DNA of 7,171 bases from an uncultured Bacteroidales bacterium (GTDB taxonomy: Bacteria; Bacteroidota; Bacteroidia; Bacteroidales; F082). The stretch is taken from contig CALFIT010000211.1 in the NCBI GenBank assembly GCA_937877465.1, positions 1 to 7,171 on the forward strand. The letters are read 5' to 3'. A model generated the notes under the pieces. It made no database searches. It saw only the letters and a program-made list of their open reading frames with translations, and was not told the DNA's origin. How positions within the stretch are numbered: the stretch's first letter is position 1; the number at the start of each line of letters is the position of its first letter. Below are positions 1 to 4,812 of the stretch, one piece after another. The position numbers were made by a program, and so were the translations under genes.

Positions 1-541
1 GCTTGATTTTCTCCGCGCCCTTGCCGATGGCCAGCATTAGCAATGGCTCGTATGGCAACTGGAAATGCTCGGTGAGCTTCGCCTTGTTGAAAGCCCCAAT
101 CATGATGCCGTTCAAGCCCATTTCGGTGGCTTTCAGCAACATGCTCTGTGCCGCAATGCCGAGGTCGATGTCTACGAACTTCGTTTCGGGCACGGTGCTG
201 CATATAAGGATGAACGCCTCGGGTTCCGTGCCCTCGAAGGGCAGATGCAACTCGGGCAGCAAGCCGCCGAGTTTCATGTTTTGCAGGATGAAGTCGGCTC
301 CTGTTTCCTTCGTAACCAACTTGAAGCGAAGCACTTGCTGATTCTTCGCGGAGGCGATTTTCGTGTTCACCGCCACGATGCGCTCCAGCATCTCGCGCTT
401 CACGATAAAGTCTTTCCGATAGCCGCGATAGCTGCGGTTTTTCTCCAACAAGGTTTCCAATGAGGTGTGGCGCACCACGGTCTTCTTGGCACCTTTGCCA
501 AAGACCTCTTCATAGCGTTTTTCTAAGTATCCGTCGGCCAT
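1..541 (-). CDS. Nitroreductase family protein (3' end cut off by the window)
   Basis: The minus strand from the ATG at 541-539 is open to the left edge and gives 180 residues starting MADGYLEKRYEEVFGKGAKK. Residues 35-41 (NRSYRGY) match the Arg-rich FMN-phosphate-binding segment at the start of nitroreductase-fold proteins. KNQQ at about 66-69 sits where the family has its Ser/Asn-Gln-Gln flavin-contact motif. DLGIAAQSMLLKATEMGLNG followed by IMIGAF is the characteristic helix with the GL(N)G turn. These enzymes are cytoplasmic FMN-dependent NAD(P)H oxidoreductases; the substrate cannot be told from the sequence. The family is usually about 200 residues in this phylum, so perhaps 20 residues are missing. 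There is no signal peptide. It is divergent from the helix-turn-helix gene and is preceded by a heptamer-repeat leader. The assignment is firm for the family and open for the substrate. Confidence 0.9.
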   Translation of the reverse strand, partial: MADGYLEKRYEEVFGKGAKKTVVRHTSLETLLEKNRSYRGYRKDFIVKREMLERIVAVNTKIASAKNQQVLRFKLVTKETGADFILQNMKLGGLLPELHLPFEGTEPEAFILICSTVPETKFVDIDLGIAAQSMLLKATEMGLNGIMIGAFNKAKLTEHFQLPYEPLLMLAIGKGAEKIK

Positions 542-583
542 ACGATTTGAGATTCAAAGATTTAAGATTTAAGATTTAAAATT
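542..583 (-). repeat. Heptamer repeat array in the nitroreductase leader
   Basis: Read in the sense of the nitroreductase gene, this stretch is six consecutive units of about 7 bp: AATTTTA, two exact AATCTTA, an 8-bp AATCTTTG, AATCTCA, then AATCGT running directly into the ATG. A similar array, in the same orientation relative to its gene, precedes the TonB receptor at 1933-1967. The role is unknown. It could be an AT-rich unstructured leader that helps ribosome entry where no Shine-Dalgarno is used, or a spreading simple repeat. Confidence 0.8.
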
Positions 584-611
584 TAGAATGGAGTATCATC
601 CATTTGAATTG

Positions 612-619
612 CAAAATTA
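612..619 (-). promoter_or_regulatory. Candidate -7 promoter element for the nitroreductase gene
   Basis: The reverse complement of these bases is TAATTTTG, an exact match to the Bacteroidota -7 consensus TAnnTTTG. It would start transcription near position 600-606 and give a leader of about 60 nt containing the heptamer array. No convincing TTG -33 element lies at the 18-nt spacing seen in the other promoters of this window, so the call rests on the -7 box alone. Confidence 0.45.
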
Positions 620-667
620 CGGTTTTTCCGCCAAACGTTTTTGTTGCATCGTGCTTTTTTCGACGGC

Positions 668-692
668 GAATTGAACGAATGAAGCGAATTTT
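668..692 (+). repeat. 25-bp direct repeat, left copy
   Basis: This 25-bp sequence (it begins GAATTGAACGAATGAAGC) is exactly repeated at 1190-1214 in the same orientation. The two copies flank the helix-turn-helix gene. This copy ends 34 nt before a TACTTTTG -7 box. The repeat is rich in GAA triplets and has no long internal inverted repeat. Confidence 0.9.
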
Positions 693-705
693 CTTGAAAA
701 ATCCC

Positions 706-734
706 TTGCTTTTCCCAAAATAACCGTACTTTTG
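706..734 (+). promoter_or_regulatory. Promoter upstream of the helix-turn-helix gene
   Basis: TTG at 706-708 and TACTTTTG at 727-734 are separated by 18 nt and match the -33 and -7 elements of the Bacteroidota primary sigma factor. The same TTG-N18-TAnnTTTG layout occurs at 1229-1257 and 5741-5769. Transcription would start near 740, giving a leader of about 40 nt to the ATG at 783 and about 120 nt to the regulator at 865. A second -7-like box (TATTTTTG, 768-775) lies closer to the short ORF but lacks a -33 partner. Confidence 0.65.
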
Positions 735-782
735 CAAAAGTTTAGCATATATATCAATTTTTCTGTCTATTTTTGCAACGTC

Positions 783-868
783 ATGAAAAAGAAAACCTTG
801 AAAAAGGCTATGTGAGCATTGAAGAAAAAGCGTTGAACAACATTGAAGACATAACTTTCGAGATATGA
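783..868 (+). pseudogene. Short frame-broken ORF overlapping the HTH start (frameshift candidate)
   Basis: From the ATG at 783 the frame reads MKKKTLKKAM and stops at 813-815. The -1 frame carries a protein-like sequence, GYVSIEEKALNNIEDITFEI, ending in a TGA at 866-868 that overlaps the regulator's ATG at 865 in the ATGA arrangement typical of translationally coupled pairs. A single -1 shift at the A-run in TTG AAA AAG (798-806) would join the two into a 28-residue peptide. The alternatives are a real one-base mutation, the eroded tail of a longer partner gene (the -1 frame is open only from 746, with no ATG), or chance. I do not recognise the peptide. Confidence 0.4.
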
Positions 869-1134
869 AGAACAAGCAGGAATGGTTTGAGAGCAAAGCG
901 GCGGCTGTGTCGCCTGAGATTATGTCGGAAGTACAGATGTCAGCCGACATTATCGAGAGAATCGACACGCTCCTAAAAGAAAAGAAGATGACACAGCGCG
1001 ACTTGGCACACAAGATGGGTAAAAGCGAGGCCGTGGTTTCACGTTGGATAACAGGCTTCCCCAACTTCACCCTACGTTCACTTTCGCAACTTTCGGCCGC
1101 ACTCGGTGAACCTCTCATCAAACTAGCGGAATAG
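865..1134 (+). CDS. Small Xre-family helix-turn-helix regulator (possible antitoxin)
   Basis: This 89-residue protein has one DNA-binding domain at about residues 28-86. TQRDLAHKMG (43-52) is the first HTH helix and SEAVVSRWITG (54-64) the recognition helix, followed by the FTLRSLSQLSAALGEPLI helices typical of Cro/C1-type HTH. The N-terminus (NKQEWFESKAAAVSPE) is a short extension often seen in Bacteroidota Xre proteins, some of which are antitoxin-like. A neighbouring toxin gene is not intact here: only a short frame-broken ORF lies upstream, overlapping by 4 bp. It is likely cytoplasmic and possibly autoregulatory. The identical 25-bp repeats on both sides are candidate operators or recombination sites, but nothing shows that it binds them. 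The ATG at 865 is the only good start, because the frame is closed just upstream (TGA at 844). Confidence 0.85.
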   Translation: MKNKQEWFESKAAAVSPEIMSEVQMSADIIERIDTLLKEKKMTQRDLAHKMGKSEAVVSRWITGFPNFTLRSLSQLSAALGEPLIKLAE

Positions 1135-1149
1135 GATTAACACAAAGCC

Positions 1150-1177
1150 ATTCGCCTAATTCGCCGAATTTGCCGAA
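1150..1177 (+). repeat. Three tandem 9-bp units after the HTH gene
   Basis: ATTCGCCTA, ATTCGCCGA and ATTTGCCGA follow one another, then A. Within them AATTCG-C-CGAATT (1158-1170) is a perfect 6-bp-arm palindrome. It is too tight to be a terminator hairpin and has no T-tract, so it fits a protein-binding site or repeat debris better. Confidence 0.5.
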
Positions 1178-1189
1178 AGAATAAACTGT

Positions 1190-1214
1190 GAATTGAACGA
1201 ATGAAGCGAATTTT
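1190..1214 (+). repeat. 25-bp direct repeat, right copy
   Basis: This is the exact second copy of the sequence at 668-692. It ends 35 nt before the -7 box at 1250, against 34 nt for the left copy, although the DNA between repeat and promoter differs. The constant distance makes a regulatory role as plausible as simple repeat spread. Confidence 0.9.
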
Positions 1215-1228
1215 TGTTTGTCGGCAGG

Positions 1229-1257
1229 TTGTTTGCGCCGATTTATTCGTACTTTTG
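1229..1257 (+). promoter_or_regulatory. Promoter directly abutting the HYC_CC_PP gene
   Basis: TTG at 1229-1231, 18 nt of spacer, then TACTTTTG at 1250-1257. Only five bases (CGCCC) separate the -7 box from the ATG at 1263, so the expected transcription start falls at or within a few bases of the start codon. This implies a leaderless or near-leaderless mRNA. Confidence 0.7.
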
Positions 1258-1262
1258 CGCCC

Positions 1263-1727
1263 ATGAAAAAGCGTTTGCTGCGATTCGGATCCTTTGTGAT
1301 GGCCCTTGTGGTGCTGTTCGTCTCGGTCGGCTGGGACGTGTGCTTCCATTACTGCACGTCGAGCCACACGATGTCGAGTCATCTCGGGACCAGCGCAGCG
1401 ATGCACGCGCAGTGCTACGACATCGTTCCGTGTATCGATGAAAACGCTGTGAATCATTCCATTACGACACATTTCGACACGAGAGGCTGCTGCAACGACT
1501 TCGACAGCCGCATCCAGTTCACCGACAGCTTCACTTTTTCAGCCGACAAGCACCTGAGCCTGCATTTCCAACCTTTCATGGTACTGCCCTTTGACGTGCG
1601 GCAGCTTTTGCCCGAGGTGAAGCAGGCGGTCGGCGGCATCAGGCTGTGGAAAATCCCCCATCTGCCCATCGGCAAGACGCGGCTTTTCCTGCTTTCCAAT
1701 TTGAGACTTAATCCTTTGGTTTTCTAA
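1263..1727 (+). CDS. HYC_CC_PP family protein
   Basis: This 154-residue protein has an N-terminal membrane or signal segment (about residues 8-24, SFVMALVVLFVSVGW after KKRLLRFG) followed by a Cys/His-rich region. HYC is at residues 29-31 and a CC pair at 76-77 in RGCCND, two of the motifs that name the Bacteroidota HYC_CC_PP family. The Pro-Pro motif is not clear; FQPF near residue 92 may be its diverged counterpart. Further Cys (27, 51, 57) and His (35, 40, 48) residues suggest metal binding or disulfides outside the cytoplasm, but this is inference. Family members commonly sit beside TonB-dependent receptors, as here. I chose the ATG at 1263 because the in-frame TTG at 1218 lies upstream of the promoter. 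Confidence 0.8.
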   Translation: MKKRLLRFGSFVMALVVLFVSVGWDVCFHYCTSSHTMSSHLGTSAAMHAQCYDIVPCIDENAVNHSITTHFDTRGCCNDFDSRIQFTDSFTFSADKHLSLHFQPFMVLPFDVRQLLPEVKQAVGGIRLWKIPHLPIGKTRLFLLSNLRLNPLVF

Positions 1728-1755
1728 CCCGACGGCGGCACACTTCGCCGCTTGA

Positions 1756-1843
1756 CCGTCATTGCGGGCTTGTCCCGCAATCCCCAGCGCTATAAGGTCA
1801 CGCTTGTGCGCAAGGGATGGCGGATGTACCTCCGCCATGACGG
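1756..1843. repeat. REPIN-like doublet: two inverted REP hairpins
   Basis: The left end reads CCGTCATTGCGG and the right end, on the other strand, CCGTCATGGCGG: 12-bp terminal inverted repeats with one mismatch. Each end also folds on itself. ATTGCGGG (1761-1768) pairs with CCCGCAAT (1774-1781), and ATGGCGGA (1817-1824) with TCCGCCAT (1831-1838). After each hairpin comes ATCCC in outside-to-inside orientation, so the ends are two copies of one REP unit of about 29 bp facing each other. The roughly 30-bp middle holds a minor CTTG-TGCG-CAAG hairpin (1803-1814). This is the architecture of REPIN/BIME elements, which are mobilised in trans by RAYT transposases. No RAYT gene is in the window. Confidence 0.75.
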
Positions 1844-1884
1844 AAAGAAAGGTGAAGGAGTCGTTCACGGTCGAAACACGAGAA

Positions 1885-1901
1885 GGGAATTTCAAATTCC
1901 C
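1885..1901. repeat. Palindrome with ATTTCAAAT core, first
   Basis: GGGAATTT and AAATTCCC are perfect 8-bp arms around one central C. The same nine-base core occurs in the next palindrome. It could be an operator site for a dimeric regulator or a repeat family member. The one-base centre makes a stable RNA hairpin unlikely unless inner pairs open. Confidence 0.6.
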
Positions 1902-1911
1902 GTTTCAAAAT

Positions 1912-1932
1912 CGACGGATTTCAAATCCGCCG
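1912..1932. repeat. Palindrome with ATTTCAAAT core, second
   Basis: The arms at 1912-1921 and 1923-1932 are complementary at 9 of 10 positions (CGGATTT/AAATCCG plus outer CG/CG pairs around one mismatch). It begins 10 bases after the first palindrome ends and abuts the heptamer array in front of the receptor gene. Confidence 0.6.
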
Positions 1933-1967
1933 AATCTTAAATCTTAAATCTTAAATTTTGAATTTTA
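1933..1967 (+). repeat. Heptamer repeat array in the TonB receptor leader
   Basis: Five head-to-tail 7-bp units: three exact AATCTTA, then AATTTTG, then AATTTTA. The array ends six bases before the ATG at 1974. It matches the array before the nitroreductase gene in sequence, orientation and position. A TAAATTTTG within it resembles a -7 box but has one extra spacer base. No better promoter is visible between the HYC_CC_PP stop and this gene, so co-transcription from 1229-1257 is possible. Confidence 0.8.
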
Positions 1968-1973
1968 ATCCCC

Positions 1974-4232
1974 ATGAAAACCAACAGATTAACAATAATC
2001 ACCTTATTATTAATGGCCTTCGCGACGGGCGCGTTTGCCCAAGGCTTCATCGAAGGCACCGTCTATGAAGAAAACGAGAACGGCGAGCGCACCCCGCTGC
2101 CGGGCGTCAACGTGTATTGGAAAATCGTCAACCAAGGCGTGGTGACCGACGTCAACGGACACTACAAAATCCCCGTCCACGGCGAAATCGGCTGCCTTGT
2201 GTTCAGCTGCATCAGCTACGAGAACGACACCGTCCACCACATGTTCGACCCCGTGCATTACGACCACGTTTTCAAATCGATACACATGCTGAACGAGGTG
2301 GAAATCGAGGCGCGGCAGAAAGCCACTTTCATCTCGGCACTCAGCCCTATGGCCGTGCAGGAAATCTCTTCCGAGGGCTTGCGTCGTGCGGCCTGTTGCA
2401 GCCTCGCCGAGAGCTTCGAGAACAACGCCTCGGTGGACGTGGCCTACAGCGATGCCGTCACGGGCGCGAAACAGATTGAATTGCTTGGCCTGAGCGGACT
2501 CTACACCCAGATGATGGCCGAAAACATGCCCAACTTCCGTGGCTTGGCGGCGGCCTTCGGCTTGGGCTATGTGCCTGGCACATGGATGAACGCCATACAA
2601 GTGTCGAAGGGAACGTCCTCAGTGAGAAACGGTTACGAGTCCATCAGCGGACAAATCAACGTCGACTACAAAAGACCCGAACCGGGCGAGAGCGAGCGGC
2701 TGTTCCTCAACCTTTACGGCAACACCATGACCATGACGGAGTTCAACTTCAACACGCGCTGGAACGTGGGCAAAAACGGCAGCATGATGCTCCTCGGCCA
2801 CGCCAACCACAATTTCATGCAGATGGACGGCAACGACGACGGCTTCATCGACGACCCGATGGTGACCCAAGGCAACCTCTTTTTCCGCTACAACTACGCC
2901 AACGACTGGTTTGAAGGGATGTGGGGCGTGAAGACACTCTACGAAAACCGCTGGGGAGGCACAAAGGGACATAATATGTGGCAGTATTTCAACGACATGA
3001 ACCCCGATGAATACCATTTCTTCATCAACACGAGGCGCTATGAGGCCTTCTCCAAGACGGGATTCCTCTTCGACCGCGACGACACGAGCCTTGGTCTTCA
3101 ACAGCAATTCATCTACCACGGCATGGACTCGTATTATTTCCGGCATACCGACTATTTAGCCACACAATGGTCCTACTACGCCAACCTCCTCTTTGATTCC
3201 TACTTGGTGAACGACCACCACAAATACTCGGTGGGTGCCAGCTATTCCTACGACCATTATGACGAGCATCTCTTTGATTATCAAGCGTCAAACGATAGCT
3301 TATTCCAGCGCATTGAGCATGTTCCGGGTGCCTTTGTCGAGTATTCCTTCAATGACGACCGCCATTGGAACATCATCGCGGGCTTCCGTGCCGACTACAA
3401 CACCTATTACCAGAAGCTGCTCTACACGCCACGCCTGCATGTGCGTTTCAAGACCGACGACGAGTTTGCCTTGAGGCTCTCGGCAGGCAAGGGCTACCGC
3501 TCGCCCAACGTGTTGGCCGAAAACTCGACCATGATGGCCTCGTCGCGCAAAATCGTCTTCTTGGAGACCCCGAAGATGGAAGAGGCGTGGAACTACGGTC
3601 TCAACCTGACCAAGAGCTTCGACCTCGGCTGGCGCGAACTCACCTTGCAGGCCGACTTCTACCGCACCGACTTCGTCAACCAAGTCGTCCTCGACCGCGA
3701 TGCCGACGCGCACCAAATCCGCATCTACAACCTCGACGGCAAGTCGTACTCCAACAGTGCGCAAATCGAGGCCAACTGCGAGATTTTCAAGGACTTCGAC
3801 CTGACCTTGGCCTTCCGCTACAACGACGTGAAGATGACCATCGACGACACGCTGCGCGAGAAGCCTTTCGTCAACCGATACAAGGGTTTGGTCACGATGT
3901 CGTATGCCCCTGGCACTTGGCAGTTCGACTTCACGACGCAGTTCAACGGCGACAGCCGCGTGCCTAACCTCAGCGGCAACGCTACCGCCGTCGCCAACGG
4001 CCAAAATATAGAACGCTCGCCGTTCTATGTCATCATGAACGCGCAGGTTACGAAGAAGTTAGGTAAGTGTTGGGAGCTTTACGCAGGTGGCGAGAACCTG
4101 ACCAACTACACGCAGAACTATCCCATCATCTCGGCAAATAACCCCATGAGCGACGACTTCGACGCCTCGATGGTATGGGGTCCGCTGAGCGGCATCAGGG
4201 CTTATTTGGGCGTTCGCTTTTCGATAAAGTAG
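1974..4232 (+). CDS. TonB-dependent outer-membrane receptor
   Basis: This 752-residue protein begins with a signal peptide (residues 1-22, ending TGAFA before QGF). Residues about 24-110 form a carboxypeptidase-regulatory-like beta domain (GFIEGTVYEE, PLPGVNVYW, GVVTDVNGHYKIPV), common on Bacteroidota receptors. The plug spans about 117-232: EISSEGLRRAACCSLAESFE, the GAKQIELLGLSGLYTQMMAE segment, and SVRNGYESISGQINVDYKRP leading into the barrel. The rest is a 22-strand-type barrel rich in alternating aromatic residues and ending YLGVRFSIK. It would sit in the outer membrane and import a ligand using TonB/ExbBD energy. The AACC pair (Cys 141-142) and the adjacent HYC_CC_PP gene suggest a metal or metal-complex ligand, which is inference from context. 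No SusD-like partner follows, so glycan uptake of the Sus type is unlikely. Confidence 0.92.
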   Translation: MKTNRLTIITLLLMAFATGAFAQGFIEGTVYEENENGERTPLPGVNVYWKIVNQGVVTDVNGHYKIPVHGEIGCLVFSCISYENDTVHHMFDPVHYDHVFKSIHMLNEVEIEARQKATFISALSPMAVQEISSEGLRRAACCSLAESFENNASVDVAYSDAVTGAKQIELLGLSGLYTQMMAENMPNFRGLAAAFGLGYVPGTWMNAIQVSKGTSSVRNGYESISGQINVDYKRPEPGESERLFLNLYGNTMTMTEFNFNTRWNVGKNGSMMLLGHANHNFMQMDGNDDGFIDDPMVTQGNLFFRYNYANDWFEGMWGVKTLYENRWGGTKGHNMWQYFNDMNPDEYHFFINTRRYEAFSKTGFLFDRDDTSLGLQQQFIYHGMDSYYFRHTDYLATQWSYYANLLFDSYLVNDHHKYSVGASYSYDHYDEHLFDYQASNDSLFQRIEHVPGAFVEYSFNDDRHWNIIAGFRADYNTYYQKLLYTPRLHVRFKTDDEFALRLSAGKGYRSPNVLAENSTMMASSRKIVFLETPKMEEAWNYGLNLTKSFDLGWRELTLQADFYRTDFVNQVVLDRDADAHQIRIYNLDGKSYSNSAQIEANCEIFKDFDLTLAFRYNDVKMTIDDTLREKPFVNRYKGLVTMSYAPGTWQFDFTTQFNGDSRVPNLSGNATAVANGQNIERSPFYVIMNAQVTKKLGKCWELYAGGENLTNYTQNYPIISANNPMSDDFDASMVWGPLSGIRAYLGVRFSIK

Positions 4233-4280
4233 CAATCCAAAAATTTAATACGAAAAAACACTTATGTCAGTAAAAAGCAT

Positions 4281-4288
4281 TATTTTTG
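4281..4288 (+). promoter_or_regulatory. Candidate -7 element for the toxin-antitoxin operon
   Basis: TATTTTTG matches TAnnTTTG and lies 25 nt before the antitoxin ATG at 4314. The bases 18 nt upstream are not TTG, so the -33 element is weak or absent. Confidence 0.45.
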
Positions 4289-4313
4289 CCATTTGATAAT
4301 TAGCACAAGAACG

Positions 4314-4517
4314 ATGGAAACAATTACATTGCAATACGATGCTACAAATCCTGCTTTGAAAGGTTTGATTGCTGCATTGTTGAAACTGGATGGTGTCAGC
4401 AAGATTAAAACTTCCAGGAAAAAGAATGGTCTTGATGAGGCCATTGATGACTTCAAACAAGGACGCACCACAAAATGCAGCGATTTTGATGACTATTTGA
4501 AAAAAATAAACGAATAA
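4314..4517 (+). CDS. DUF2683-type antitoxin of a YafQ module
   Basis: This 67-residue protein reads METITLQYDATNPALKGLIA onward. The pattern of a short N-terminal strand, the Y.A.NP.LKGLIAALLKLDGV segment and a charged C-terminal tail fits the DUF2683 family, which in Bacteroidota pairs with YafQ-like toxins. It would bind and neutralise the downstream toxin through its C-terminal half (CSDFDDYLKKINE) and probably repress the operon, by analogy with DinJ. I chose the ATG at 4314 over an in-frame TTG at 4293 because that TTG lies only a few bases past the -7 box. The stop is three bases before the toxin ATG. Its base composition is much more AT-rich than the receptor gene. Confidence 0.75.
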   Translation: METITLQYDATNPALKGLIAALLKLDGVSKIKTSRKKNGLDEAIDDFKQGRTTKCSDFDDYLKKINE

Positions 4518-4520
4518 GCT

Positions 4521-4793
4521 ATGATGAGCATTGAATATTCCAGTAGGTATAAGAAATCATACAAACTGGCTAAGAAGCGGGGGCTTGACCTTACTCTGCT
4601 CAATGCTATAGTACGTCAATTGGCTGAAGGTATGCCTTTGGATCCTAAACATAAGGATCACCAGCTTTCAGGAAAATATAAGGCTTACCGTGAATGTCAT
4701 ATTCAGTTTGATTGGATTTTGGTTTATCGAATCATAAAAGACCGTTGCGAACTTTATTTATTCGATACTGGAACTCATGAAGATGTTTTTTAG
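4521..4793 (+). CDS. YafQ-family mRNA interferase toxin
   Basis: This 90-residue protein belongs to the RelE/YafQ superfamily and is co-linear with E. coli YafQ: IEYSSRYKKSYKLAKKR matches the N-terminal helix, and KDHQLSGKYKAYRECHIQFD with WILVYRI matches the central sheet. The residues known to matter for YafQ catalysis all have counterparts: His47 (KDHQL), His60 (ECHI), Asp64 (FDW), His86 (GTH) and the terminal Phe90. It should therefore be an active ribosome-dependent endonuclease that cleaves mRNA during translation, held in check by the upstream antitoxin. The start is the ATG at 4521; a second Met follows immediately at 4524 and either could serve. It follows the antitoxin by 3 nt in one operon. 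Confidence 0.92.
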   Translation: MMSIEYSSRYKKSYKLAKKRGLDLTLLNAIVRQLAEGMPLDPKHKDHQLSGKYKAYRECHIQFDWILVYRIIKDRCELYLFDTGTHEDVF

Positions 4794-4812
4794 TTAGTTT
4801 GATTGCCGACAT

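Noticed and set aside
65..463. Plus-strand open frame opposite the nitroreductase gene
   Set aside because: The minus strand gives a clear nitroreductase-fold protein with flavin-site motifs. The plus-strand frame is its reverse shadow.
576..1121. Minus-strand open frame of 181 codons opposite the HTH gene
   Set aside because: It overlaps the well-supported HTH gene and the repeat DNA, contains no recognisable motif, and would share its start region with no promoter.
1150..1177. Rho-independent terminator after the HTH gene
   Set aside because: The palindrome has only a one-base centre and no following T-tract. It is better described as a tandem 9-bp repeat.
1852..1868. GTGAA-N7-TTCAC inverted repeat as an operator
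   Set aside because: Five-base arms are expected often by chance at this length and nothing else links the site to a regulator.
1752..1947. Two short plus-strand frames (61-62 codons) in the gap before the receptor gene
   Set aside because: They translate the REPIN-like element, palindromes and heptamers. The residues mirror repeat DNA and there is no conserved protein signature.
3300..4004. Long minus-strand open frame (234 codons) opposite the TonB receptor gene
   Set aside because: It mirrors the GC-rich codons of the receptor, has a Val/Glu/Arg-biased composition with no recognisable domain, and no promoter or leader. The same holds for the minus-strand frames at 2010-2600 and 2619-3146.
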